64,000 nt of DNA, taken from JAAELZ01 sp965223465 (lineage in GTDB: Bacteria; Pseudomonadota; Gammaproteobacteria; Arenicellales; Poriferihabitantaceae). Shown in pieces: positions 16,231 through 26,421 of this stretch. The stretch covers positions 620,001-684,000 of the forward strand of contig OZ245025.1 of the NCBI GenBank assembly GCA_965223465.1. Direction: 5' to 3'. Below the pieces are notes generated by a model, which saw only the letters and a program-made list of their open reading frames with translations, had not been told where the DNA came from and did no database searches. A program made the position numbers and the translations under genes. Position 1 is the stretch's first letter. The number at the start of each line of letters is the position of its first letter.

Positions 16231-18670
16231 CTACACGCGTGAGCGTGTTGCTGCAGGATCCCATACCGGGTCGTCAATTACCACCGCCGAACGTGGCTCA
16301 CCGAGTAAATCAACCGTCAGCTGGGTGCCAGTAGCGGTAAATTCAGCGTCGACAAAGGCAAAGCCCAAACTTTTCTGCGTAGCGTGGCCATAACCCGCCC
16401 GAAGTGGTAACGCCTATTGGCTTTCTGTCTGCGTATACGGGTTCACCATGGGCAATATCACAATTAGAGGCATCCACTTCTAGATATACGATTTGTTGCT
16501 TTAAGGGCTCATCCAGTGCTGCCAAGGTGGCTTTTTTTCCTATAAAATCTGTTTTCTTTGGGTTGAAAAAGCGCATTAAACCCGCTTCAATCATATTGAT
16601 TTCATTGGTTAATTCGCCACCCCAACCCTTATACGCTTTTTCCATTCTGAGCGAATTGACCGCATAGCTACCAAAATTAGCAATATCATACGCTTGTCCG
16701 GCCTCCCACAGGGCATCGTACAGGCCGAGGATGCTGTTCATTGGGCAGTGCAGCTCCCACCCAAGCTCACCGACGTAATTGACGCGAAGTGCGCGCACCG
16801 CAAATCCCGCAACCCGAATTTCTTTGCCGGTCAGCCAGCGAAAAGCTTGGTTGCTTAAATCCGTGTCAGTTAGTTGTAATAGTACCTTGCGAGCATCGGG
16901 ACCTGCCAATACCAATACACCGTATTCATCACTGACATTGGCTATTTGCACGTCTTCTTCCGGCAATATGCCCTGTGTCAGTATATCCAGATCACGGTCT
17001 TCAGCAGTGATACTGGATAAAACATAAAAATGCTCGTCAGTTAATCGGGTGATGGTCGATTCGCCGTTGATACGTCCTGTGTCGGAAAGATAGTGCGTCA
17101 GTGTAATCCCACCCGTACGCGTAGAAACTTTATTCGCACCGATTCGATTGAGGAGCGCTTCGGCATGTTTTCCTTTGACGTCATATTTGGCAAAGCTGGA
17201 CAAATCCATCAATCCCACCCGTTCACGCACGGCGCTACATTCTGCTGCGACCACCTCAAACGAATTGTTGCGCTGAAAACCGGGTTGTTCTTCACGGCCA
17301 TCCAGCGAAAACCATTTCGGTCTCTCCCAACCGTTGATTTCGGTATAAACCGCGCCTTGTTCCAGCAGGCGATCGTACAACAGCGAAACCTTGGTTTTAC
17401 GCGCAGCAGGGCGTTCCTCACCAGGCAGATGTAAAACATACATGTGCTCGTAATCTTGATGGGATTTGGCTTTGGTGTAGGGGCCAGGGGCGAATTGACC
17501 AAAGCGCCTTGGATCCAGGCCGGCCATATTGATATCCGCATCACCGTAGATGATCCATTGAGCCAGGTATTTACCCGAACCGGCTCCCGCGGCAATACCG
17601 ATGGAAGCACCATTACAATGCCAAAAGTTTTTCAACCCAGCTGCAGGCCCCAGATAGGGGTTGGCGTCAGGCGTATGCGGAATCGCTCCACATACGATGC
17701 GTTTTATGCCCAGTTCTTTCCAGATGGGTAAACGCTGCATCACGCGCTCAATGTAAGGCAGCAGGTTATCGAAATCAGGGTCAAACAGTTCGTTTTCAGA
17801 GTTCCATTCTGGCCAACCATCCCGATGGGTCCAGCATTCTTCTGAATTTTGGGTTTCGTAAATTCCGATCAAAGCAGATTTTTGTTCTTGCCGATAATAA
17901 GCCGATGCATAAGGATCACGAATGACCGGCATTTCTGCGTCGTTTTGCACAAATTCTGGCACCGAATCCGTCACAATATAGGTGTGCTTCATATTGGTAA
18001 TCGGGATATCGGTGCCGGCCATTTGGGCAACCTGGCGTGCATAACAGCCCGCAGCATTTACGACTATTTCACAATCAATGTCGCCCTGTTCGGTGATGAT
18101 TTGCCAATCACCTGAAGGCTTTTGATTAATGTCTACTACTCGATTACGCGTTACAATTTTTCCACCAAGATCACGCGCACCTTTGGCCATTGCCTGGGTC
18201 ACCCCTGCAGGATCAACATGCCCGTCAGAAGTTGTCCAGGCACCTGCAAGAACACCTTTGGTATCGATATGTGGAAATATTTGCTTGATTTTAGCGCGGT
18301 CTATAATTTCGCAATCATAGCCAATTAACATGCCGACACTGGAGACGCGATGAAACCAGGCAACTTCTTCGGGTGTAAAGGCAAATCGAATCCCACCACA
18401 ACCATGCCAACTGACGTATTGGCCAGTCAGTTCTTCCAGTTTGGGATATAGCTTAATGCCGTAGTCGTGTATTTTCGCCATATTGTAATCGGCTATAAAA
18501 CTGGGACATTGGCCCGCAGCATGCCAGGTGGAGCCGCTGGTCAGCTCACCTTTCTCAACTAGCAACACATCTGTTTTCCCTTCCAGAGCGAGATGATAAA
18601 GCAGGCTGACCCCCATAACGCCGCCACCAATGATAACGATGGGTATGGTACTTGGAAGAGTTGGATGCAT
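16231..18670 (-). pseudogene. Dimethylglycine/sarcosine dehydrogenase-like protein, frameshifted near C-terminus
   Basis: This is a family flavoenzyme with an N-terminal FAD (DAO) domain and C-terminal GcvT folate domains, which demethylates N-methyl amino compounds. The frame from ATG 18670 runs 775 residues to 16343: FAD fingerprint IVIIGGGVMGVSLLYHLA and the flavin-attachment motif STWHAAGQ near 49. It ends in a nonsense tail. One extra G in the GGG at 16394-16396 (CCC on plus) shifts the frame; without it the protein continues as TSGGYGHATQKSLGFAF to a stop at 16231, about 812 residues, as in the family. This is either a real mutation or a base-calling error. The substrate is unknown; N-methyltaurine or another methylamine is possible from context. 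Confidence 0.8.
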
Positions 18671-18882
18671 TATCGTTTTGTTTGCTTCATTTTGATGGAA
18701 GTAATCTCAATTGGTTTTGCTGATCTGCCCCGGTTTTCTCGTTGAAATCTATTTTATCTAGTGCTTGTGGTATCAAAGGGCTTGAATCAGAGTTTACGAA
18801 TATTTGGTCACCATCGATAGAGTTATAGAGTTTTCCCACCTACGGTGCTAAAAAAATCATTGTTAAGGTATTTGTACGTTGC

Positions 18883-20442
18883 CTATCCGAGTACGCCATG
18901 CTTTTTAAACAAGGCCAGCAGTTGGTTTAAATGATACTCGATGTGCTTAGCCAGCTTGTCTTCTGGCATATTTGGATCGACTAAACCCGCTAAATCACCA
19001 CCAGGCGCAAAGTCTGCGAGCAGTTTTCGCAATAGCTTTTCATCGTCCGTATTGCCATCTAGGTATTGAATAACGCGTATCGCAAATTCATCCAGATTGA
19101 TGCTGGCATGATGCAGGGTGGGAATATGGGTATCACCGCTTAATATGCCTTGGCGCACGACCACTTCTATCTGCCCATTTTGAAGCGCTACCTTGGAATC
19201 TGCCATATCTATTGGCCGGGCATGGATGACACCCATCGCATATAGCGCGAACATTTCATTGAGCATTTCTTCTCGCTGTTCCACAAAGCTGTCACCGCCA
19301 TTGCCACGTACCCAATTCTGTGCGCGGCTGAGTAATTCCGAAAATGGCACAAGGTTTGGAAAATCTTTTTCCAGTAAAGCAATACCAGCCTTGGTTAGCG
19401 GATGGAAAATTTCGAGCTTCTGACCTTCCTGGTGCGTAAAAGGTGCAGGCTTGGTGCGACGTAAATCAAGTTTCTTGGGTGGACGCAAATCCGCTACCCA
19501 GGCAAATTGCTGTAGTTGGTCGATATCCAGATCGCGAGCGGGCTGCAGGGTTTGGTGGCACAATAGACTTTGATGAAAATTACGATTAAGTAAAAAATCT
19601 GTCTGTTGAAGCTTTTCAATTGGATCATCAATCAAACTTAGAATTTGTTCGACACTTTCTCCCAAAAAAGCCGGGAATTGTATGGCTTGATCAATATCAC
19701 AAATATAGTCTAGGCCGTAATTATTTGCCTCCTCGATAAAATGATGCAGCAATATAGGCTCGTTATATGTACCTAAATACTCATGATACAGGTAGCTTGG
19801 GTGCTTCGTACGAATGCGCTCTATTTCCTCTTTCAGAAAATCAATATGTACCGCATCCAGGCCACCCAAACCTGTTTCTAGAAAAGCTAAATATTGTTGA
19901 GCGGCTTCAAGCCGTGCAATCGGGGCATCAATATCGCGCACTTGATGCATGAGGATATCGCGTAACATCCCACGTAAACGCCACCCGGGATAACTGTTAA
20001 AGCTGATATATGCAACACCTTGGGGGCTGAGTAACTGAGAAGACAACTCCATAATCCGTTTGCGAACTTCGGGAGGCGACCAGGAATACACACCATGAGT
20101 GATAATATAGTCAAAGCGAGTGCCCTCATCCTGCAGATCGAGAATATTGGCTTGCCTGATTTCACAATTGTCTAAACCCAGCGCTGCAACGCGTGCAGCA
20201 CCGTCCTGTGCTTGTTCGGTCGACAGTTCAATTCCCAAGAACTCGCTATTCGGCAAACGTGCAGCCATAGGGATGAGGTTTCCACCGCTGGCACAACCCA
20301 ATTCCAACACATTGCAGTTTGTTGGAGGTACCCCTTCGATGCCATACAAGCGCACCAGGCAGGCCAGGTGTCCAGGATGGGTTTCAGGGAAGGGCGTTGA
20401 TTCATAGGGAATTGCGTCGTAACTATCTGCAAGGCTTTTCAT
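18883..20442 (-). CDS. Methyltransferase with regulatory domain (PKMT-like)
   Basis: The 519 residues combine a class I SAM methyltransferase domain (about 30-180, motif I VLELGCASGGNLIPMA near 45) with a long C-terminal half resembling the methyltransferase regulatory domain of rickettsial outer-membrane-protein lysine methyltransferases. The motif FDYIITHGVYSWSPPEVRK near 109 is characteristic of that family. In other bacteria the substrates are mostly unknown. The gene stands alone on the minus strand between the dehydrogenase and the ABM-domain gene, so the context does not reveal its target. There is no signal peptide, so it is cytoplasmic. Confidence 0.75.
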   Translation of the reverse strand: MKSLADSYDAIPYESTPFPETHPGHLACLVRLYGIEGVPPTNCNVLELGCASGGNLIPMAARLPNSEFLGIELSTEQAQDGAARVAALGLDNCEIRQANILDLQDEGTRFDYIITHGVYSWSPPEVRKRIMELSSQLLSPQGVAYISFNSYPGWRLRGMLRDILMHQVRDIDAPIARLEAAQQYLAFLETGLGGLDAVHIDFLKEEIERIRTKHPSYLYHEYLGTYNEPILLHHFIEEANNYGLDYICDIDQAIQFPAFLGESVEQILSLIDDPIEKLQQTDFLLNRNFHQSLLCHQTLQPARDLDIDQLQQFAWVADLRPPKKLDLRRTKPAPFTHQEGQKLEIFHPLTKAGIALLEKDFPNLVPFSELLSRAQNWVRGNGGDSFVEQREEMLNEMFALYAMGVIHARPIDMADSKVALQNGQIEVVVRQGILSGDTHIPTLHHASINLDEFAIRVIQYLDGNTDDEKLLRKLLADFAPGGDLAGLVDPNMPEDKLAKHIEYHLNQLLALFKKHGVLG

Positions 20443-20648
20443 AGTCTATGGATTAGGTTCGTCTGGTAATCTGGGTGCAGGGTAACTATCTTTATTGCTC
20501 AATTATATGCCAGATTTAGGCACACCTAGACCGTCTACGCGGTGTTGGCCCACCACTTTAATTATGCTCGATAGGTTTTTGGTGTGAAATCGATAACTTC
20601 CAGCGTTTCAGACCGAATAGATTAATTGTCAATCCCAATCTCTTAGCT

Positions 20649-21011
20649 TTATCGTCGAAAACCGTACTCAAGGCTGAAATACTGTGGGTTTAAATCCGCC
20701 AGGGGTTCTCTCAGTTTAGCCAATTCTTCCTGCGGGCCATGTATCTCTAGCCGAGTTAAATCCGATATCTTTAAAGCTTCGCCGAGTAAAGTGCCTACGT
20801 TATCAAGGTGTGTCAGCAACCCTTCAGCATCTTTATATCCTTCTCTGCAATGCGCCTGATCGCCGTCGAAGCTGAAACCATAGTATAGACATTTGGCCTC
20901 GGTGTTGGTCAGCTTGACAAATTCTTCGCACTTTTCTTTGAAGGCGTCGAGTTGACCGTCATGGACTTTAAAATAAGGTACGATTGTGCAGCAGGTATCT
21001 TGAGTTGCCAT
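20649..21011 (-). CDS. ABM-like (dimeric alpha-beta barrel) small protein
   Basis: The 120-residue product resembles the antibiotic-biosynthesis-monooxygenase/quinol monooxygenase superfamily of ferredoxin-like dimeric barrels: FKVHDGQLDAFKEKCEEFV, CLYYGFSFDG and CREGYKDAEGLLTHL. The start at 21011 is preferred over 21032 because AGGAAG lies just upstream. The activity is not known; members range from monooxygenases to non-catalytic stress proteins. It is separated from its neighbours by about 200 bp on each side and is probably monocistronic. Confidence 0.65.
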   Translation of the reverse strand: MATQDTCCTIVPYFKVHDGQLDAFKEKCEEFVKLTNTEAKCLYYGFSFDGDQAHCREGYKDAEGLLTHLDNVGTLLGEALKISDLTRLEIHGPQEELAKLREPLADLNPQYFSLEYGFRR

Positions 21012-21218
21012 CTTTCTTCCTCTATTAGTCATTATGAATCGATGTTAATGGTTCACGCATCTAAACGTTATCCGATGGGGATTAAAATCATCTTACCAAA
21101 GGGCGTTAAGCTTCGCAAAATAAAAGCCTTGGCTTAGCCCACTTTATCGAAAATCGTTTTAAGATTAGCTCAAAGCTCCTGTTTTAGTAAAAGACGAGTA
21201 GTAACGGGTTGGAATACT

Positions 21219-21827
21219 TTATACAACTGGATGGTTTTCCGCCCAATCCAACGCGTTTTCAAGTTGATCATTGCCCCAAAACAGTTCGTTACCAACCATA
21301 AATGAAGGGGCACCGAATATGCCGAGCCGAGCAGCATCCTCGGTTTGCAGGCGCAGTTGCTGCTTAGATTCCGGTCGCTGCGCTGCTTCCAGGATCGGTT
21401 CTGGGTTCTCAACCATTGAGGCGAGGCAATCTGAAACTATTGCTGATGATGCTATATCAAGATCATGCTCGAAATTCGCGCGATATATCGCGCGCACGAA
21501 TTCCGGTAGCCATGGAGCGGTAGCGAAACGAAGCGCTACTCGAGCCGCCAGAAGACTGTTACGAGGAAACTCTGAAGGGCGCCTGAAAGGTAGGTTCTGT
21601 GCTGCACAGATGCGTTGCAGGTCGCGCCACATGTACTGACCTTTTGCCGGGATAAGATTAAATGGGGAGTCTACCCACCCTTGTTCCTTGAATATGGGCC
21701 CTAACAAGAATGGGCGCCATGCAATTTGCACACGTCTTGTTGCAGCAAGTGCTTCGATGCGCATTGCCGCAGGGTAAGAGTAGGTGCTGGCAAACTCGAA
21801 CCAAAAATCAATTTTCAGCTCACCCAT
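21219..21827 (-). CDS. 2-hydroxychromene-2-carboxylate isomerase family protein (DsbA-like fold)
   Basis: The 202 residues form a thioredoxin-like DsbA-family domain. The N-terminal DFWFEFASTYSYPAAMRIE has the Ser/Tyr active-site arrangement of HCCA isomerases (kappa-class GST relatives) instead of a CxxC, and GIFGAPSFMVGNELFWGNDQ near 169 is the conserved cis-proline region. These enzymes use glutathione in isomerisation of aromatic breakdown intermediates, but no aromatic pathway is visible here, so the substrate is unknown. It lies 36 bp downstream of ppdK and may be co-transcribed with it. Confidence 0.82.
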   Translation of the reverse strand: MGELKIDFWFEFASTYSYPAAMRIEALAATRRVQIAWRPFLLGPIFKEQGWVDSPFNLIPAKGQYMWRDLQRICAAQNLPFRRPSEFPRNSLLAARVALRFATAPWLPEFVRAIYRANFEHDLDIASSAIVSDCLASMVENPEPILEAAQRPESKQQLRLQTEDAARLGIFGAPSFMVGNELFWGNDQLENALDWAENHPVV

Positions 21828-21863
21828 TAGCGTATGGCGTAATTCAGACTACCAAGCTTTATG

Positions 21864-24593
21864 TTATGGGTCTTTGCACTCGGACGCTTCCCGTAATGCG
21901 GCTTGTGCAGCTGCCAGGCGAGCAATCGGTACACGAAAGGGTGAACAACTTACATAGTTAAGCTTGAGCTTATGGCAAATAGCGATAGATTTGGGATCGC
22001 CGCCATGTTCACCACAGATACCCACCTCCAGGTCAGGCCGAGTCTTGCGGCCTAAATCCACACCGATTCCCATTAGCTTGGCCAAGCCCTTTTCGTCAAT
22101 ACTCTCGAACGGGTTTTCCGGCAGGATGCCTTTTTGAATGTACTGTGCCAAGAAGCCTTTCTCCGCGTCGTCCCGGCTAATGCCGAACACGGTCTGCGTG
22201 AGGTCATTCGTTCCAAAGGAGAAGAATTCCGCATATTCGGCAATTTCATCAGCAGTTAGTGCGGCGCGCGGCAACTCAATCATGGTGCCAAATTTGTAAT
22301 TGATGTCGATGCCTTGTTCCTGCATGATCTCTTTAGCGACGGTTTCCAATTCGGTGCGTTTTAATTTCAATTCGTTTACATGGCAAGCCAGCGGGATCAT
22401 CACTTCAGGTTTGACATCGATACCTTCTTTGGCAACTTGGCATGCGGCTTCGAATATAGCCCGGACTTGCATCTGCGTAAGCTCCGGCATGGTAATACTC
22501 AAGCGAACACCACGGGTGCCGAGCATCGGGTTGGATTCGTGGATTGCTTCGACCCGCTTTAACACGTAGGCTTCACCCTCAATTTTTTGCAATAAATCAT
22601 CTACTTCTTGCAAATTGTTGGCGCCCAGCAAGCGGATTTTCTGATCGGTTAATCGTTGCATCAAGTCTTCATGGCCAGGCAGGAACTCGTGCAAAGGTGG
22701 GTCGATCAGGCGAATGATAACGGGATATCCCTCCATCGCTCGAAACAGGCCCGCGAAATCCTGGCGTTGAAAGGGGAGCAAATCGTTCAGGCAGTCACGG
22801 CGTACCGTAGCCGAATCTGTCATAATCATACGCTGCACAATCGGTAGGCGCTCGCTTTCAAAAAACATATGCTCGGTACGGCACAGACCAATCCCTCGCG
22901 CGCCGTATTCGCGGGCGCGGGCGGCGTCTTCTGGATAGTCAGAATTTGCCCACACATCCAGATGTCGAAACTCATCTGCCCAGGATAAAAGCTTAATCAA
23001 CCAAGGATCGGAAAGATCAGGTACCATGGTTTCGAGCTGGCCCAGATAGACATCACCACTGGTGCCATCAAGGGATATCCACTCGCCTTCGGAAATGGTT
23101 TCACCAGCCACTGCAATACGTCGCTGGTTCATATCTATTTTTAGTTCGGCAACACCGACTACCGCGGGTTTGCCAAACTGCCGTGCGACTAATGCAGCGT
23201 GGCTGGTACGGCCTCCGCGACTGGTTAAAATACCTTGTGATGCCAACATGCCATGGACATCATCTGGTTTGGTTTCGGGCCGTACCATAATGACTTTTTT
23301 ACCTTCTTTAGACCACTCCTCAGCGAGGTTAGCATCCATGGCAACCACACCCACTGCTGCACCAGGAGAGACATTCAAACCCGCAGCCAACAACCGTGCA
23401 CTGCTCTTCGCCTTAACTGGGAATTGCGGATGCAAAAAGAAATCAATCTGCTCCGGGCTGACTTTTAACACGGCTTCTTCTCGGGAAATCAGCCCTTCTT
23501 CTGCTTGATCAACCGCGATTCGAACAGCAGCTTGCGCGGTGCGTTTACCATCACGGGTTTGTAGCATCCATAATTTGCCACGCTCGACAGTAAACTCAAC
23601 GTCTTGCATTTCTCGATAATGCTGCTCGAGTTTTAGCGTGATTTCTTTAAATTCAGCCCATATCTCGGGCATATCGTCTTTAAGCTTGCTCACGCGCTCG
23701 GTCACGCGCGTGCCAGCGACCACATCCTCGCCCTGAGCGTTGAGCAGATAGTCACCTTCAATTTGATTTTCACCCGTGGTAGCGTCACGCGTGGTAGCCA
23801 CGCCGGTGGCACTACCTGCACCCATATTACCAAACACCATGGTTTGAATATTCACGCCGGTGCCTAAATCATGCGCAATACCGGCAGCGTTTCGGTAGTC
23901 AATGGCACGCTTGCCATTCCATGATTTGAATACTGCTTCGGTAGCAAGACGCAATTGTTGGACCGGATCTTCGGGGAAATCAATACGGTTATAGCGTTGA
24001 AAAATAGTTTTGAATTCTTCCGCAATGGCTTGCCAATCAGCGGCGGTGAGATCCGCGTCACTATTTACCTTGCGTTGTTTGCGATAGTGGGTAATGACTT
24101 CCTCAAAAGGCTCGTCTGGCACACCCATCACAACCGAACCATACATTTGAATCAGGCGTCGATAAGAATCGTAGACAAATCGCGCATCATTGGTTGCTTT
24201 GATCATGCCTTTGACGGTTTCCTGATTCAAACCAATGTTCAGTACGGTATCCATCATGCCGGGCATGGAGAATTTGCCACCAGATCGACATGAGACCAAC
24301 AACGGGTTTTTCGGATCACCGAAGGTCTTACCCGTCTGTTGCTCAACTGCTTTCATCGCCTCTAGCTCTTGTTCCCACATTCCGGGTGGGAATTCTTCGT
24401 GATTGTCCAGATAAGCGTTGCAGGCCTCGGTAGTGACGGTAAAACCTGGAGGTACCGGCACACCTAAGCGAGTCATGTCACCCAGATTAGCACCTTTACC
24501 GCCAAGTAGACTTCGAACCGCCTCCCATTCGCCATTTTTATATTCTTCAGCCTGATCGATCTCATTGAAAAGATATACCCACTTGCTTTTCAT
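21864..24593 (-). CDS. ppdK: Pyruvate, phosphate dikinase
   Basis: PPDK interconverts pyruvate, ATP and phosphate with PEP, AMP and pyrophosphate, giving a reversible link between glycolysis and gluconeogenesis. The 909 residues show the ATP-grasp start LLGGKGANLGDMTRLGVPVP near 28, the phosphohistidine loop GGRTSHAALVARQFGKPAV near 461, and the PEP/pyruvate barrel with SFGTNDLTQTVFGISRDD near 780 and the catalytic Cys in GICGEHGG near 863. The length matches bacterial PPDK. AGGAGGAAT lies about 6 nt before the start. It is divergent from aprMBA. Confidence 0.96.
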   Translation of the reverse strand: MKSKWVYLFNEIDQAEEYKNGEWEAVRSLLGGKGANLGDMTRLGVPVPPGFTVTTEACNAYLDNHEEFPPGMWEQELEAMKAVEQQTGKTFGDPKNPLLVSCRSGGKFSMPGMMDTVLNIGLNQETVKGMIKATNDARFVYDSYRRLIQMYGSVVMGVPDEPFEEVITHYRKQRKVNSDADLTAADWQAIAEEFKTIFQRYNRIDFPEDPVQQLRLATEAVFKSWNGKRAIDYRNAAGIAHDLGTGVNIQTMVFGNMGAGSATGVATTRDATTGENQIEGDYLLNAQGEDVVAGTRVTERVSKLKDDMPEIWAEFKEITLKLEQHYREMQDVEFTVERGKLWMLQTRDGKRTAQAAVRIAVDQAEEGLISREEAVLKVSPEQIDFFLHPQFPVKAKSSARLLAAGLNVSPGAAVGVVAMDANLAEEWSKEGKKVIMVRPETKPDDVHGMLASQGILTSRGGRTSHAALVARQFGKPAVVGVAELKIDMNQRRIAVAGETISEGEWISLDGTSGDVYLGQLETMVPDLSDPWLIKLLSWADEFRHLDVWANSDYPEDAARAREYGARGIGLCRTEHMFFESERLPIVQRMIMTDSATVRRDCLNDLLPFQRQDFAGLFRAMEGYPVIIRLIDPPLHEFLPGHEDLMQRLTDQKIRLLGANNLQEVDDLLQKIEGEAYVLKRVEAIHESNPMLGTRGVRLSITMPELTQMQVRAIFEAACQVAKEGIDVKPEVMIPLACHVNELKLKRTELETVAKEIMQEQGIDINYKFGTMIELPRAALTADEIAEYAEFFSFGTNDLTQTVFGISRDDAEKGFLAQYIQKGILPENPFESIDEKGLAKLMGIGVDLGRKTRPDLEVGICGEHGGDPKSIAICHKLKLNYVSCSPFRVPIARLAAAQAALREASECKDP

Positions 24594-25049
24594 CAGTAGA
24601 TTCCTCCTATTTTCTAAATTAGATTATTTTTATGACGCAATAAAAGCAATTTACCACGAGATGCCTCCATGATGCACTAAAAAAAAGGTTGATCGAAAAC
24701 ACTGGGCATACAAGATGGCTGGTAGTCCTTTTATTGGCCATTCTGAAAACCGTTCTAGTAAATATAAAGAGGCTGAGTACGAACAAAATTTGTTACTTTT
24801 GTAATATAGGGATTACGCAAAATAACAACGCTAAACGGGTTAAAATCTCTTCCCGAGAAGGGGCCTATACCAACGCGATTGTAGGTACCCGTCACTAAGT
24901 AATAGGTTGATTCTACATCTTTGGTTAAATTCAACCAGTGATGGGTTGATTAGGGGTAAAATTTTTATATCGGGGAATAGGTTTTCTATGTTCGACGCCC
25001 GAGCAATTTAAGGATACTCTTCGGCCTCAAAATTTTGAGGATAATTTCA
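24594..25049. other. Divergent intergenic region between ppdK and aprM
   Basis: These 456 bp carry the ppdK ribosome binding site at the left end and the aprM one at the right. A 69-codon plus-strand frame at 24689-24898 has no recognisable product or convincing start and was not accepted. Promoters for both operons must lie here, but no strong consensus pair or known riboswitch was recognised. Confidence 0.4.
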
Positions 25050-25901
25050 ATGTTCATGAGCAACCCTTTTGCAGAGCTTTCGGCGTTTATATCACCTGCA
25101 GTCATGCAGGGTTATGTCGTTCTGATGTTCTTACTGGTAGTCGGTGGAACCGTACTCGACATGATGCATAAAAAGAGTGCCAAGTACTTTTTTGAAAATG
25201 CGGAAAAAGCCAAGAAAAGCGCCAAACGCACCGTGAGCGGGGGAGAGAAAGCTTCGCTCGCTGTATCAACACTCGCAAACGAAGTATTAACTTCATCAGA
25301 ATTCAATAATCAAAAGCGTCGGGTTTCACATCTGTTGACCATGTATGGCTTCATAATATTCGTTGTTACGACTGCCATTATGATTTTCAGCTACCCAACA
25401 CCAGCAACCCCAACACCTGCCATTTGGCCACTTCTTTGGCATTTAGGTGCGTTAATGCTGTGCGTAGGTGGATACTGGTTCTGGTTCGCTATCCGGGTGG
25501 ATGTGAATTCAGAAGGTAAGAAATGGTATAAACTGGATCGCGCAGACCTGTTTATTGTTTCACTTCTTATGACCTGCACCTTTGCGCTTATCTGGTCATT
25601 TTTTCAATCTGTGGGTGCGAGCGGTTTAAGCATGCTAGCCTTTTGTCTGTTTATCCTGGCCAGTACCGTTTTATTCGCTGGTGTGTACTTTTCGAAATTC
25701 GCACACATGTTTTTCAAGCCGGCTGCGGCTTACCAGAAAAAAGTCACTCGGGCAGATGGTTCAAGAGAGAATCTACCCGCTGATTTCGATCTCAGTGATC
25801 CAGAGGTGCATGCAAAGTTTCCTGATATCCCACAATATATGGGCAAAAACCCACCCTACATGGGGCTTGGTATCAAACGTGAGTCACCAAACCACTACTA
25901 A
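25050..25901 (+). CDS. aprM: AprM, membrane anchor of APS reductase
   Basis: AprM is an integral membrane protein proposed to pass electrons from the cytoplasmic AprBA enzyme to the quinone pool in sulfur oxidisers. The 283 residues have about five hydrophobic segments (near 20-38, 92-113, 123-144, 165-187 and 192-214) and a soluble C-terminal tail ending in DIPQYMGKNPPYMGLGI. GAGG at 25037-25040 supports ATG 25050; a TTG at 25035 is possible but has no ribosome binding site. aprB and aprA follow at once, the order found in sulfur-oxidising gammaproteobacteria. Confidence 0.9.
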   Translation: MFMSNPFAELSAFISPAVMQGYVVLMFLLVVGGTVLDMMHKKSAKYFFENAEKAKKSAKRTVSGGEKASLAVSTLANEVLTSSEFNNQKRRVSHLLTMYGFIIFVVTTAIMIFSYPTPATPTPAIWPLLWHLGALMLCVGGYWFWFAIRVDVNSEGKKWYKLDRADLFIVSLLMTCTFALIWSFFQSVGASGLSMLAFCLFILASTVLFAGVYFSKFAHMFFKPAAAYQKKVTRADGSRENLPADFDLSDPEVHAKFPDIPQYMGKNPPYMGLGIKRESPNHY

Positions 25902-25938
25902 CATTAATTTAATTATTACTTAATAAAGAGAGAATATT

Positions 25939-26421
25939 ATGCCAACTTTTGTATATATGACTCGTTGTGATGGTTGTGGGCAGTGTGTTGATATCTGCCC
26001 CTCCGACATCATGCACATCGATAAGACCCTCCGTCGTGCTTATAACATTGAACCGAATATGTGCTGGGAGTGTTATTCCTGTGTAAAGGCTTGCCCACAT
26101 CACGCGATTGATGTACGCGGCTATGCAGATTTCGCTCCACTAGGCCACTCGGTACGCGTAATTCGTGATGAGGAAAAAGGCACCATTGCGTGGCGTATCA
26201 AGTTCCGCAACGGTAAAAAAGATATGGATCTTTTAGCGCCGATTACGACAAAGCCCTGGGGTACGGGTTATCCTGATCTCGCTAACGAGGCTGCGCCTAA
26301 CGCAGAGATGCGTGACAGCGAGTTATTGTTTAACGAACCCAAGTATGTCCGTATGGATGACGGCGATTTACATACGCTGGAATCAAATGGCTTGGAAATT
26401 AAAGAAGGGGTTTACTACTAA
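25939..26421 (+). CDS. aprB: Adenylylsulfate reductase beta subunit
   Basis: AprB is the iron-sulfur subunit of APS reductase and carries two [4Fe-4S] clusters between the membrane partner and the FAD of AprA. The 160-residue product shows the cluster motifs CDGCGQCVDICPSDIMHID (about 10-28) and CWECYSCVKACPHHAID (about 42-58), then a C-terminal tail that wraps AprA. Length is typical. GAGAGAAT precedes the ATG. Its TAA overlaps the aprA ATG by one base, so the two subunits are probably translationally coupled. Confidence 0.96.
   Translation: MPTFVYMTRCDGCGQCVDICPSDIMHIDKTLRRAYNIEPNMCWECYSCVKACPHHAIDVRGYADFAPLGHSVRVIRDEEKGTIAWRIKFRNGKKDMDLLAPITTKPWGTGYPDLANEAAPNAEMRDSELLFNEPKYVRMDDGDLHTLESNGLEIKEGVYY

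Noticed and set aside
24689..24898. 69-codon ORF between ppdK and aprM
   Set aside because: No ribosome binding site, no recognisable product; lies in a divergent promoter region.
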